This document shows, one piece after another, positions 17,780 to 26,345 of a stretch of DNA of 64,000 nucleotides. The notes beneath the pieces are model-generated. The model saw only the letters and a program-made list of their open reading frames with translations, was not told the origin of the DNA and searched no databases. The number at the start of each line of letters is the position of its first letter. Position 1 is the stretch's first letter. The stretch lies in assembly GCA_030673845.1 (NCBI GenBank), contig JAUTCQ010000001.1, forward strand, positions 243,913 through 307,912, read 5' to 3'. This DNA comes from Verrucomicrobiota bacterium JB022 (GTDB lineage: Bacteria; Verrucomicrobiota; Verrucomicrobiia; Opitutales; Oceanipulchritudinaceae). Made by a program: the position numbers and the translations under genes.

Positions 17780-18292
17780 ATGCAATACGAACTTCTCGTT
17801 CCTGCGTTTTCAGCTCTCATGGGTGCTGTTGTTGGTGGCTTGGTTACTTATTTCACGACGAAGGCTATGGAGCGCTGGAAGCAGAATGAAGAACGAAAAG
17901 TAGTTTTTGCAGCGATGGTAGCGGAAATCGAGATGATAACAGTTCACTTGGACCGCAGGCACTACGCAGAGGACATGGAACGAATAATTGAGGATTACCG
18001 CAAGGGGCGCCGAAGTCAGTTGGACTACCATGTAATGATTCCGGAAGATTACTGCCCAGTCTACAAATCCCATTTGTCTAGGATTGGCCTTCTTCCCTAT
18101 CCCCTTATTGGGGATATAGTCAGGTTCTATCAAATTTTACAGTCTATCGTCGAAGATGTTCGACCAGGCGGCCCAGTAGCGGAGGGTTGTAGCGAAGGTA
18201 CAATGGTTGAATGTGTTGCTATTACTCGAGAAGCCACGCGCTTAGGCAGGGATGTGGTCAAGAAAGCTAAACCGCTTCTTGCTCGGTTGTGA
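17780..18292 (+). CDS. Membrane-anchored hypothetical cargo protein
   Basis: 170 residues. Residues 5-30 form one transmembrane helix (LLVPAFSALMGAVVGGLVTYFTT), followed by a cytoplasmic basic/charged stretch (KAMERWKQNEERKVVFAAMVAEIEMI) and a mostly helical soluble domain. Proteins of this layout (N-terminal TM, then a DUF4760-like helical body) are frequent in defence and accessory islands, but I cannot name a family. It is in the same plus-strand insert as the genes at 17382 and 18590. Its role may be membrane-based superinfection exclusion; this is inference. Confidence 0.55.
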   Translation: MQYELLVPAFSALMGAVVGGLVTYFTTKAMERWKQNEERKVVFAAMVAEIEMITVHLDRRHYAEDMERIIEDYRKGRRSQLDYHVMIPEDYCPVYKSHLSRIGLLPYPLIGDIVRFYQILQSIVEDVRPGGPVAEGCSEGTMVECVAITREATRLGRDVVKKAKPLLARL

Positions 18293-18589
18293 TCACCTAC
18301 GATATTTCAAACAGCGCTCTCAGAGTGCGGTTCGGATTGTGCGGATTCGGAGCAAGCCGTTATATGTCGACAAGTTCAGTGCGCATGCAGGATTCGGATC
18401 TCCTAGTGCCAGTGAGGGTTTCCAGGAGGGGCACCTCAGCGAAATCGAGGGCCAAGTATGAACGTGCTTTGATCCGCGTTTTAGAGGTTAGGTCATAGTT
18501 TCTAAAAAAACTGTAGTGTCTGCTGGTGTTTTTTTTGCTAGATTCGCATGTGATGTTAATGAATCGCTGGTTTTGTCGATTTACACGAT
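18293..18589. other. AT-rich spacer inside the plus-strand cargo insert
   Basis: About 300 bp without a convincing gene. A 69-codon plus frame (18289-18498) exists but its composition is unlike a protein. It contains a run of eight T's near 18530 after a short A-run (TAAAAAAACTG), which could end the upstream transcript or form part of the promoter of the 18590 gene. No clear -35/-10 pair was identified. Confidence 0.4.
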
Positions 18590-18976
18590 ATGTTGTCTCT
18601 GCCCTTATTGATACAAAGAGCTACTAAAGAGTATATCGACCATCGAGAGCAATATGATGGTTTGGCTATGCAGGAGCTAACGAATCTCCTTGATCAACTC
18701 GCTAAAAAGGTGTTTGGAACTACAGGATTCCGCTGGACGTCGTACAACAAATTCCAGTTCGAGAAGCTGGCATGTGAATATGAATCTTTTCAAGGCGTAG
18801 CTGCATTCTCTATGGATCAAGAGGATGAGGAACATTCTGACTGCTACAAGACCTTGCATATTGGGAATACCGAAGGTGAATTTCCCAAGCAGATCTGGAC
18901 TAGTCACACGAAGCAAAGGGCAGGTTTTATCCAAGTTCTGAAATCGATGGGATATGGGATGGATGGCCTCGAATAG
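18590..18976 (+). CDS. Hypothetical cargo protein
   Basis: 128 residues, MLSLPLLIQRATKEYIDHREQYDG..., soluble, with Cys and aromatic residues scattered (FRWTSYNKFQFEKLACEYESF) and an acidic middle (MDQEDEEHSDCYK). No family recognised. It ends 53 bp before the TerL stop, convergent with it. AT-rich like the rest of this insert. It is the third gene of a plus-strand segment bounded by two copies of TTGACATC (minus strand; near 19027 and 17367). Confidence 0.5.
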   Translation: MLSLPLLIQRATKEYIDHREQYDGLAMQELTNLLDQLAKKVFGTTGFRWTSYNKFQFEKLACEYESFQGVAAFSMDQEDEEHSDCYKTLHIGNTEGEFPKQIWTSHTKQRAGFIQVLKSMGYGMDGLE

Positions 18977-19028
18977 AAGGAGCTCCATCCCTGTTATCGT
19001 AGCTCAGAAGTCACATGGCCGCTTGATG

Positions 19029-20816
19029 TCAATCTGAGGCGTCAGTTGCCTCGCTGCTGATGAGCTTCAACATGACAGCGGCGACCACCTGCATACTTTC
19101 CGCGTCCCAATAGTGATTCGGACGCTTGCCGATTTGGACCCACTGCCATTTGCCTTTGACATGCTGGCGGTGCTCGCTCTCGAGTTGCTTGAGGTAGTCT
19201 TCGGGAGCGTCCGCGGGGACTTGCCACATGGGTTCACCATCGGGGCCGGCTTCGCGGCGGAGGCGGGCGAGGATGTCCTTGATTGAGAGGTTGGACCAGT
19301 AGTGCATCACGCAGACCCGACCGGAGACGTCCGTTCGTCGGGCAGGGGAGTAGAAGCGCTGCATGCGTCGCTTGCCGTCTCGGTGCCCGAACGAAGCGTG
19401 GGCGCCGTCGCCCATGAGGGCGGTCCAGCCACGGGCGGCGCAACGGCGGTAGACCTCATAGCTGTTGTAGCCAGCGTCGACGAACACGAGGCCCGCGTGG
19501 ATCTCGAAGCGCTCCTGGGCCTGCTCAATGTCTTCCCAGGTGAGTGCACGCTGGCACCAGAGTAGCCGGGATTGCCCCTCGGCCGACCAGCTCCGCACGA
19601 CGAGCCAGAAGTGGTCCATCTGCACGTCGACGGTCAGGAAGCGCAGGCGCACCCGGCATGACTCGGCCGGGAAGGGTGCGGCCAGTAGCTGCGCCTTTGC
19701 ATCGAGCCCCGCTTCCTCTTCCCAATCTTCGCCGAGACGGTAGCCGCTGGCCGCGATCTCGACCTTGAAGTCCTCCGCGTAATCGTTCCAGGGCAGGGCG
19801 AGGCGCTTCTGGTAAAACACCTGCAAGCGGCTGATATCGCCTTTCCTTTCCGCCATCTTGGCCCGCAGGTATTCCTCAGCCAACGCGCCCCACGACATGG
19901 CGCAGAGGCCGTTCCAGTGGAAGCCGACCGTCTCCTTCGCCGCGTTCGGATTCTGAGGGACGAACTTGCCCGTCGCGTTCAGCCGGCGGCGGCTCTCCGG
20001 CGTGTCCTCGATTGCGTGGTTGCAGTGCGCGCAGTGCATGGCGGTCGCCTGCCTGATGCGCGAAAAGTCGTAGCGGCCGCTGGCGTCCTTGCAGTCCTTC
20101 GGCCACTCGATCTGCTCCCACTTGAAGGGCTGACGCTCCCCGCAGGCCGGGCAGGCGAAGGTCCACTCGCGCATGTCCGTCGTCTCGAACTTACTGTGCG
20201 TGTCGTCATCCGCCGTCCCGCCCTGGCTGGTGAACACGCACTTCCCCAGCCATCCGAAGGCCGTCACCCGCGCCTCAGCCTCGGCCATGTGTCCCGCAGG
20301 CCAGCGCCAGGTTTCGTCTCCAATCAACCAGCGAATGGAGCGGCGCTGGAGGTTGGTCTTGTTCTCAGCCCCGCGCACCCAGAGGCTCATCCCGTTGGCA
20401 AAGTGGACGGTACTCTTGCGCTTCTTGTGGGGATTGAGCGGGAAGAGGCGGGTCACCGGCTCGCACTCCTCGAACAGGACGTGCAAGCGGGATTCGGCCT
20501 GGTCCTTCGCATCCTCGTCCGTCTGGTCGAGCCAGAGACAAGGCCCCGGCAGATTCGCCACGATGTAGCAGAGCGTCAGCTCGGGGATCGTCGTCTTCGA
20601 ACTCTGCACGCTCGCCACAATCGAGACCAGCCGCACCCGCGGGTCGACGATCGTTTCCATCACCTCGCGCATCCAAGGGGCGTTCTCAGTTCGGAACCGC
20701 CCCGGAATCGGGGAATAGGGAATTGAGCGCACATGCTCTTCGCACCATTCCCACGGCGTCCTGCGGTCAGGCGGCCGCCAGGCCTCGCGCCAGATTTGCT
20801 GCAGCGTGTTCGTCAC
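19029..20816 (-). CDS. terL: Terminase large subunit (lambda gpA family)
   Basis: 595 residues. ATPase part: Walker A-like VASVQSSKTT (residues ~69-78) and Walker B IRWLIGDETWRW (~160), typical of the gpA/phage_GPA family; a Cys-containing zinc-like knuckle CPACGE...CAHCNH at ~225-265; nuclease part with LTVDVQMDHFWLVV (~390) and FVDAGYNSYEVYR (~440) supplying acidic residues. It translocates DNA into the prohead and cuts concatemers. Start GTG 20816 is exactly 13 nt after TTGACG (20830-20835) and has no Shine-Dalgarno. In lambda the gene abuts the small subunit; here a 3-kb TIR gene intervenes. Confidence 0.95.
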   Translation of the reverse strand: MTNTLQQIWREAWRPPDRRTPWEWCEEHVRSIPYSPIPGRFRTENAPWMREVMETIVDPRVRLVSIVASVQSSKTTIPELTLCYIVANLPGPCLWLDQTDEDAKDQAESRLHVLFEECEPVTRLFPLNPHKKRKSTVHFANGMSLWVRGAENKTNLQRRSIRWLIGDETWRWPAGHMAEAEARVTAFGWLGKCVFTSQGGTADDDTHSKFETTDMREWTFACPACGERQPFKWEQIEWPKDCKDASGRYDFSRIRQATAMHCAHCNHAIEDTPESRRRLNATGKFVPQNPNAAKETVGFHWNGLCAMSWGALAEEYLRAKMAERKGDISRLQVFYQKRLALPWNDYAEDFKVEIAASGYRLGEDWEEEAGLDAKAQLLAAPFPAESCRVRLRFLTVDVQMDHFWLVVRSWSAEGQSRLLWCQRALTWEDIEQAQERFEIHAGLVFVDAGYNSYEVYRRCAARGWTALMGDGAHASFGHRDGKRRMQRFYSPARRTDVSGRVCVMHYWSNLSIKDILARLRREAGPDGEPMWQVPADAPEDYLKQLESEHRQHVKGKWQWVQIGKRPNHYWDAESMQVVAAVMLKLISSEATDASD

Positions 20817-20835
20817 GCCGGGGCGGGGGCGTCAA

Positions 20836-23800
20836 CTACTTGGTGCGCAGCTTCTCGATCTCGGCGATCTCGGTCGCGATGGCGTCTTTGGTGAAGTTAT
20901 CGAAGTCTCGGAGCTGATTGGAGTCACTGATGGTGCTAAGGATTTCGCTCGTTTCAATCGCAAAGTGGCGCATAAGATCCCACTTGGCCTTGTCCGACGG
21001 GGAAAGGTATTCGTGACCACATTCTTTGATAGCCTCCTGAAGCTTTTTATATTTTTCGCCCCAGAATTTGCCGCGCTTCATACGGCCAATGGGCTTTTGT
21101 ATATCTCGGGCCGATTTAATGAAATAGACTCGGGCTTTGGTTCGGAAGTCTTCGTGGTCGGTTAGAACATGCTGCCATGCACCGTAGAGTTCATACATAC
21201 AGTTTTCAGACTTTAGGTATCGATCACTGAGGAAGATATAGACGCGGTCCGCACGAGAAATTCGATTCATGAATTCACTCAAGCTATGGTGGACTAAGGC
21301 ATGGGTTTTATCACGGATGACCTTGATCCCGGCCTCTAACATTTGTTCGCAGAAGGAGTCGACTCTACCCTGGCTGTCGCTCTTATCGTCGTCGTTGTCC
21401 CACCAGGCGTAAGAAACAGCGATTTCGAGTGCACAATTGGGGATTTTGCGCCTGTCATCCATTTTGGGCTGATAGCTGGGGTCTTTTTCGGGCAAGGCGA
21501 CGTTTCGCTGGGGGCGGTCTTCAGGCTCGATGGTGGCGGTGCATTTACAGGCGCAGTGGTTGCCAACATTATTGATCCACTTGTGGATAAGGGCGTTGAG
21601 CTTTCGTGGATCCCTGCCTTGAGTGCGCAGGTGGATCTCGCCCTTTGTGCCTCCGGTGAAGCGGGCCTCAACGAGTGCAGAGGAGCCGGAATGTGCTTCG
21701 TGGAATACAAAGGCTCCGTTTTTCCAGTAGTGGCCATAGGCCCCCGCTTCGGATCCGATCTTGAAGATCAGACTGCGGATGAGCCCGTGGTGAAGGAAAT
21801 CGTATCGATAGATGCGTTCAACCGTTTCTGCTTCTTCATCCCAGCGCCCATGCATAGAGACCTTGAGCGCATCTTGATCGGCGGGCAGCAGTTCTGGGGC
21901 TACGTAGGTGTTACCGAGCTCTTCGTCTCTCTCCAAAATAAAGGCGATGCCGCAGGAGAGCATCATGCTGAGGAACATCTCTTGGTCGGCACGCGAATAG
22001 CCTTGAGCATCCCATAGCCAGGCGGCGAGGTCGTCGAGGGTAAAGCGGCCTTGTTGACTGCGGATGCGGTCGGCCAGGCTCTGGTTGCGATGCCCTTTGG
22101 GTTTGCGGTCGAAAACGGCGTAGATCGCATTGAGTGCCCAGCTTTGATCGAGGATGATCTGGCTTTCAAAATGGTCGCCGTCGTGGAAGAGCCGTCCGGT
22201 GTCGTGGAGGAAGTGCAGCAGGCTTTCAGGGGAAGACACATCGCCATTGCCTAGGTCGCATAGGGCCTTGAACGCCGACCAGCTCAAGGTGCGGTGCAAG
22301 CGATCGGCTTCAGGACGCTGGCGATCCTCTTCTTGCCAGGTGGTAAGTTGGCGGTGCACCCGCATGCGCCCTGCACCGATGTGGCTGATTCCCTCGTTCT
22401 GTCTCAATGCGCCTACAGCGTCTAAAATCGCTTGGCGTAGGCTGTCGGCGCCGTAGCCAGTTCTGGCGCTAAAATGAACCGTGCGCGGTCGCATGCCGCG
22501 AAACTGCTTCAGGATCTCATTGTCGGGGACAATGGCTTCCGAAGATACCTTATCGCACTGCGTTTGCACCACGACGACCGGGCTATGGGCGCCTCCAAGG
22601 TGGTAGACATATTCCAGCCAGTAAGGGAGGCGCTGGTTCTGTTGGTCTCGGTATCGGTCGGTGTTTTCGAGTGCGGGAGTCCAGGCGACGATGAAGACCG
22701 CCCGAGTGCGCATAAAGAGCGCGTGGGTGCCGTGATAGAGGTCTTGCCCACCGAAGTCCCAGTAGTTGCAGGCGATGTCACTCTCTTGCTCCACTCCAAT
22801 GGGGGCTGGGAATGCCATGCGGCTAAGGTGTATGCCATGCGTGCTAGGCTCTGCCTCGTCATAGGCCTTCCCTTGGAGGTGCCGGCAAAGTTGGGTTTTG
22901 CCAACGTATCCATTGCCGATGATGATCACTTTGATGTCCGTAAACGTTGCTGGTTCTGCTTTCTTCAGGTCACGCAAATGGTTCCGTAGCTGTTCTAGAT
23001 CCCTCACCACCTCGGCAGGGACGCCTTTGACGGTAGTCCCTGAGAAATCCCACAGCTCGAGAGAAGCCTTGAGGACCAGTGCTTCGGGAAGCTGATTAAG
23101 TGATAAGTTTTGGCATTCGAGGTCATAGAGGTTCTGAAGTCCCGCCAGTGGGTGAAGGTCGCTAACTCGCGTATCCGAACAGTTGAGCCTTATCAGGCTC
23201 TGGAGCCCGGCCAAGGGGCCTAGATCATGGATCGCGTTAGCTGCGCAATCGAGCTCTTGGAGGGCCTGGAGCCCAGACAGGGGAGCAAGATTATGGACTG
23301 CGCAACCATAGCAACATAGGAGGCGGAGGCTCTGGACCCGAGCCAATGGCGAAAGATCGCTCACCTTTGTAAGGGAGCAGTCGAGTATTTGCAGGTTTCG
23401 AAGTTCCGCCAAAGGGGTAAGGTCGTTTACGTCGGTAAAGCTGCAAATCAGGACTTTGAGGCTCTGGAGCTTTTCGAAGGGACTGAGGTCGCTGACCCTC
23501 GTGTGAGAACAATGGACCTCCTGAAGGTTCTTTAGCCCCTTTAAAGGTCTAAGGTCAGTCACTGCGGTGTTCTCACACTCGAGCCATTTGAGGCTCTGCA
23601 GCTCAGCCAATGGCGAGAGATCAATGATACTGGTGTCGCTGCATTTTAGCTCCTTTAGCTTAGTTAATTTGGAAAGCGGGGACAAGGCACCCGATCCATT
23701 GAGTGGGTTGCCGTGAGGGGAAAAAGTACCTCCCAGTAAAAGCGACTCCAAATCTTCCAACTCGGCCAGTTCGCTGGGTAAGAGGGTCAGACCCAGGTCA

Positions 23801-23880
23801 CATAGATCGAGTTGTCCGCTTCGTTCCTGCTTTTCCTGTGCAATCCGTCTAAGAGCTTCACTGTATCCGTCTTCATGCAT
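20836..23880 (-). CDS. LRR-Roc-COR-TIR protein (prophage-borne NLR-like defence candidate)
   Basis: 1014 residues. Residues ~20-290: about ten leucine-rich repeats of the LSPLAxLxSLxxLxC type. Residues ~310-480: Roc GTPase with P-loop GNGYVGKTQL, switch-II DFGGQDLYHGTHALF and TQCDK base-recognition motif. Residues ~500-760: COR-like region (LSWSAFKALCDLGNGDV, GRLFHDGDHFESQIILDQSWALN). Residues ~835-960: TIR domain starting LEIAVSYAWWDND with the catalytic-position Glu in CMYELYGAW, the site required for NAD+ cleavage in active TIRs. LRRs likely sense, Roc-COR switches, TIR depletes NAD+ or makes a signal. The gene lies between terminase subunits on the late-gene strand; lower GC than TerL. 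Direct phage-defence function is inference. Confidence 0.9.
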   Translation of the reverse strand: MHEDGYSEALRRIAQEKQERSGQLDLCDLGLTLLPSELAELEDLESLLLGGTFSPHGNPLNGSGALSPLSKLTKLKELKCSDTSIIDLSPLAELQSLKWLECENTAVTDLRPLKGLKNLQEVHCSHTRVSDLSPFEKLQSLKVLICSFTDVNDLTPLAELRNLQILDCSLTKVSDLSPLARVQSLRLLCCYGCAVHNLAPLSGLQALQELDCAANAIHDLGPLAGLQSLIRLNCSDTRVSDLHPLAGLQNLYDLECQNLSLNQLPEALVLKASLELWDFSGTTVKGVPAEVVRDLEQLRNHLRDLKKAEPATFTDIKVIIIGNGYVGKTQLCRHLQGKAYDEAEPSTHGIHLSRMAFPAPIGVEQESDIACNYWDFGGQDLYHGTHALFMRTRAVFIVAWTPALENTDRYRDQQNQRLPYWLEYVYHLGGAHSPVVVVQTQCDKVSSEAIVPDNEILKQFRGMRPRTVHFSARTGYGADSLRQAILDAVGALRQNEGISHIGAGRMRVHRQLTTWQEEDRQRPEADRLHRTLSWSAFKALCDLGNGDVSSPESLLHFLHDTGRLFHDGDHFESQIILDQSWALNAIYAVFDRKPKGHRNQSLADRIRSQQGRFTLDDLAAWLWDAQGYSRADQEMFLSMMLSCGIAFILERDEELGNTYVAPELLPADQDALKVSMHGRWDEEAETVERIYRYDFLHHGLIRSLIFKIGSEAGAYGHYWKNGAFVFHEAHSGSSALVEARFTGGTKGEIHLRTQGRDPRKLNALIHKWINNVGNHCACKCTATIEPEDRPQRNVALPEKDPSYQPKMDDRRKIPNCALEIAVSYAWWDNDDDKSDSQGRVDSFCEQMLEAGIKVIRDKTHALVHHSLSEFMNRISRADRVYIFLSDRYLKSENCMYELYGAWQHVLTDHEDFRTKARVYFIKSARDIQKPIGRMKRGKFWGEKYKKLQEAIKECGHEYLSPSDKAKWDLMRHFAIETSEILSTISDSNQLRDFDNFTKDAIATEIAEIEKLRTK

Positions 23881-23935
23881 TGCGGCATATTCACTAGATC
23901 TTCATCATCATGTCGTCCAGTCGGAACGCTTTACT

Positions 23936-24529
23936 TCACGCTTCGTTCAGCGTCTCACACACCTCATCAATCGCCCTCGCGCACTCCTGCCGGATCGCTA
24001 CGGCGTCCATGCCTGAGAGCACCGGCGGCAGTTCGCTCTCGAATTTCTGGCGTAAGAGGGCGATGGCTTTGTTGACCTCTGTGGTCCAGATTTGGCGGAC
24101 CTCGTCGATGGCGACATACTGACCCCGCCGCACGGAGAGGCGGAACTCCCGCTCTTCGACGTCGATTTCCATCCGCCGGCGCTTCAGGGCGTCGACATCC
24201 GAGGCTGCCTCCTTTCCCTTGAGGCCCTTTGTTCGGACGAACTCACGCCATGCGGCGACATCGTGCTGGCCGTTGGTGGCGGTTTTGGGTGCGCCTTTCA
24301 GCTTGCGCCAGTTGGTGATGGTCCGCCGGTTCACGCCGAGGGCTTCCGCCAGTTCCGCAATGGATCCAGCGCGGGCCGTCGATTGGTTCGACCCGACAAG
24401 TCTGGCTTCCACCAGGGCTCGCTCGGTTGCCGTCAGCGTCTTGCCCGAAGCGACCTTGCGCACGAGGTTCTCGTAATCCTTCTGCAGGATTTTCTTGGCT
24501 GCCTCTTCATGTAAGCCCTCTTGCCCCAT
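23936..24529 (-). CDS. terS: Terminase small subunit (Nu1-like)
   Basis: 197 residues. Residues ~55-85 form a helix-turn-helix (SIAELAEALGVNRRTITNWRKLKGAP) like the winged HTH of lambda Nu1; the C-terminal half is helical (RGQYVAIDEVRQIWTTEVNKAIALLRQKFESELPPVLSG), as in Nu1-type oligomerisation domains. It recognises cos/pac DNA and loads TerL. The start ATG 24529 is 14 nt after TTGACG (24544-24549), one of two 14-nt cases. TerL would normally follow directly, but the TIR gene begins 55 bp downstream. Confidence 0.8.
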   Translation of the reverse strand: MGQEGLHEEAAKKILQKDYENLVRKVASGKTLTATERALVEARLVGSNQSTARAGSIAELAEALGVNRRTITNWRKLKGAPKTATNGQHDVAAWREFVRTKGLKGKEAASDVDALKRRRMEIDVEEREFRLSVRRGQYVAIDEVRQIWTTEVNKAIALLRQKFESELPPVLSGMDAVAIRQECARAIDEVCETLNEA

Positions 24530-24545
24530 CAGAGCCGATAGGGCG

Positions 24546-25118
24546 TCAACGGATCAGCCCTTTGATCCAAGTCCAAACTCTTTGGATCAGCGGGTTAAGA
24601 TTCAATGTCATTCCCGAGAATGTGGGCTTTAGGTCTACAATTCTTTCGGGTTCTTCGCTTTGTCGAGAAAGAAGCGAGAAGAATCTGCATGTTGTGTAAT
24701 GTTGAGGCGTTATCTTGTACCATTGAAGACGCCAATCGTCACTTCCTTCCTCAATTTGCAGGGCTGCGATCGCTTCGTCTTGTTCTTCAGCTGATGGGTA
24801 GGAATACAGATATGTAGCAAAAATCCCGAATTGATCGAAGACCACTTCAGGGCAAGCATTTGATAACATTTTTCGCTCTCCTCCAGAGACTGAAGTCTCG
24901 TCCTCAGCCCGTTCATCCCAGAGATTTGAGCGTTTCCATTGGTCTGTATATTTTTTAGAGACGCGGTTATCGAGAGGGACGCTACCCATTTCTTGAAGTA
25001 ATTGGGCGGTGATGAAATAGCGGGGGCATTTTGAATAAGAGCCGAAGGGGCACCGGCAACAAACTTTGGCCTTCTGGCTCTCCTTGGAATACCACTCCAT
25101 ATTTGGCTGAATAGGCAT
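24546..25118 (-). CDS. Cys-rich hypothetical cargo protein upstream of TerS
   Basis: 190 residues, AT-rich, with an N-terminal cysteine cluster KVCCRCPFGSYSKCPRYF (residues ~17-34) that could bind zinc or an Fe-S cluster, and a C-terminal Trp/Leu tail. No family recognised. Its last four codons plus stop repeat those of the preceding methyltransferase gene (both end LIR), giving a 13-bp direct repeat TCAACGGATCAGC at 24546 and 25173 on the plus strand. That flank indicates insertion. It lacks its own TTGAC-N13 start signal. Confidence 0.55.
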   Translation of the reverse strand: MPIQPNMEWYSKESQKAKVCCRCPFGSYSKCPRYFITAQLLQEMGSVPLDNRVSKKYTDQWKRSNLWDERAEDETSVSGGERKMLSNACPEVVFDQFGIFATYLYSYPSAEEQDEAIAALQIEEGSDDWRLQWYKITPQHYTTCRFFSLLSRQSEEPERIVDLKPTFSGMTLNLNPLIQRVWTWIKGLIR

Positions 25119-25185
25119 ACGACGCTAGCTGCAAGAGTATATACCAGTGAAGGATGAATCAAGCCAAGTGGTTCAACGGATCAGC
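24546..25185. repeat. 13-bp direct repeats flanking the Cys-rich cargo gene
   Basis: TCAACGGATCAGC at 24546-24558 and again at 25173-25185. Each copy contains the last codons and stop of the gene to its right (reading minus: ...CTG ATC CGT TGA). The DNA between is AT-richer than either side. This is the footprint expected if a cassette entered at the gene boundary by recombination between identical short ends. Confidence 0.65.
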
Positions 25186-25877
25186 AGCCAGCCGCAGAAC
25201 TGCACGTCCTTGAAGACGACCTCGATTTGGGAGAAACCGGCGGCGCGGAAGTCGGCCTCGTTCTCCTGCATCGTCTGGGGAAACATGCAGCCACGCAGGG
25301 CTTGCGCCTTGTTCAGCACCTGAGCCGGTGTCAGGCCGTTGGCGAGCTTCATGTCCCAGTAGAGCTGCTGGATGATGTCTTGCGTGGTGGAGCAACTGCC
25401 CATCACCTTCTCGACGATCATCATGGCCCCGCCGAGCTCGAGACGGTCGCCGATCCGGGCCAGCAACTCCCGCCGAGGCCCCGGGCGCAGGAATTGCAGC
25501 GTGTAGAGCGCCACGCCATAGCTGAAATGGGGCAGGGCCGTCAGGCGCTCGAGATCCTGAAACGTGACGCCGATGCCCTTTTGCGCCGCCTGGGCGATCA
25601 TCGCCATGCTGTTGTCGTAGCCGACCAGGCGAATGTCCTTGGAGTGGCGTTCGCGGATGCGGCGCATGGTCTCGCCGGTCGAGGCGCCGAAGTCGATGAC
25701 CGTGCAGCCGGGGTAGGTGAACCAGTCGGAGAAGCTCGCGGCCAGCTCCTGCACGCGATCGTAGTCCGGCACGCTTTTGCGCACGTGCTCATCGAAGTGG
25801 GGTGCGACATGCTCGTCGAACACCCAATTGCTGGAGTGAGTCTGGATGCACTCGTCCGCGTCGATTTGTGGCGCCAT
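25173..25877 (-). CDS. Class I SAM-dependent methyltransferase, CmoA-like
   Basis: 234 residues. SAM-binding motif I is VIDFGASTGETMRRI (residues ~60-74), followed by RLVGYDNSMAMI and YTLQFLRPGPRRELLARIGDRLELGG (motif III/post I region). The N-terminal FDEHVAPHFDEHVRKSVPDYDRVQEL closely resembles the opening of CmoA carboxy-SAM synthases, and the C-terminus FCGWLLIR has the same strand ending. Target unknown: tRNA, a small molecule, or DNA bases in concert with the adjacent ParB-type proteins. The start is 13 nt after TTGACA (25891-25896). Confidence 0.7.
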   Translation of the reverse strand: MAPQIDADECIQTHSSNWVFDEHVAPHFDEHVRKSVPDYDRVQELAASFSDWFTYPGCTVIDFGASTGETMRRIRERHSKDIRLVGYDNSMAMIAQAAQKGIGVTFQDLERLTALPHFSYGVALYTLQFLRPGPRRELLARIGDRLELGGAMMIVEKVMGSCSTTQDIIQQLYWDMKLANGLTPAQVLNKAQALRGCMFPQTMQENEADFRAAGFSQIEVVFKDVQFCGWLLIR

Positions 25878-25922
25878 GCCAATGCGCTTCTGTCAATCAA
25901 TGCGTGAACAGGTGAACACCTT

Positions 25923-26345
25923 TTAGGCGGGAAGCCGGAAGCGCTCAGGGTCCGTCACGGGTTCGGACGCGATGCCGAACTTCTCATACATGCTCCGCGT
26001 GCGCGGGTTGCTCTCAAGGCCGTAGAAGCCCGTGCGCCCATAGCGCGGGAAGATGTGGGTCTCCAGCAGGTGCTGCTTGATCTGCGGCGGCCGATTGCGG
26101 ATTTCGGCAAAGAAGGCGGCCTCAGGTTGCCAGCCGGTCTGCTCCTGGATCCGGGTAAGGGTGGGCTCGCGATAGCTATCCGGTCGAGCCGTGATGAGGA
26201 TCACCTGGTGCGGTCGCAGCAGCTCGACCAGCCATTGCCGGTATTCCTCCTGTTCGATCTGGCGGATGAAGGGTCGGATGGGCGCAGAGCCGCGCTCCGG
26301 CGAATTGCCGACGAGGGTGTAGTTGAGGTCGAGCAGGTAGATCAC
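25923..26345 (-). CDS. HAD-like hydrolase / phosphatase
   Basis: 140 residues. Motif I is LLDLNYTLVG (DxNxT, with the second Asp replaced by Asn), motif II is LITARPDSY, and the later FYGLESNPRTRSMYEKFGI carries the motif III/IV acidic region. These fit small HAD-fold phosphatases such as nucleotidases and polynucleotide 3'-phosphatases. The Asn in place of the second Asp may reduce phosphohydrolase activity or change the reaction. GTG start overlaps the previous stop (GTGA), so it is co-translated with the ParB-methyltransferase fusion. Substrate unknown. Confidence 0.65.
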   Translation of the reverse strand: MIYLLDLNYTLVGNSPERGSAPIRPFIRQIEQEEYRQWLVELLRPHQVILITARPDSYREPTLTRIQEQTGWQPEAAFFAEIRNRPPQIKQHLLETHIFPRYGRTGFYGLESNPRTRSMYEKFGIASEPVTDPERFRLPA

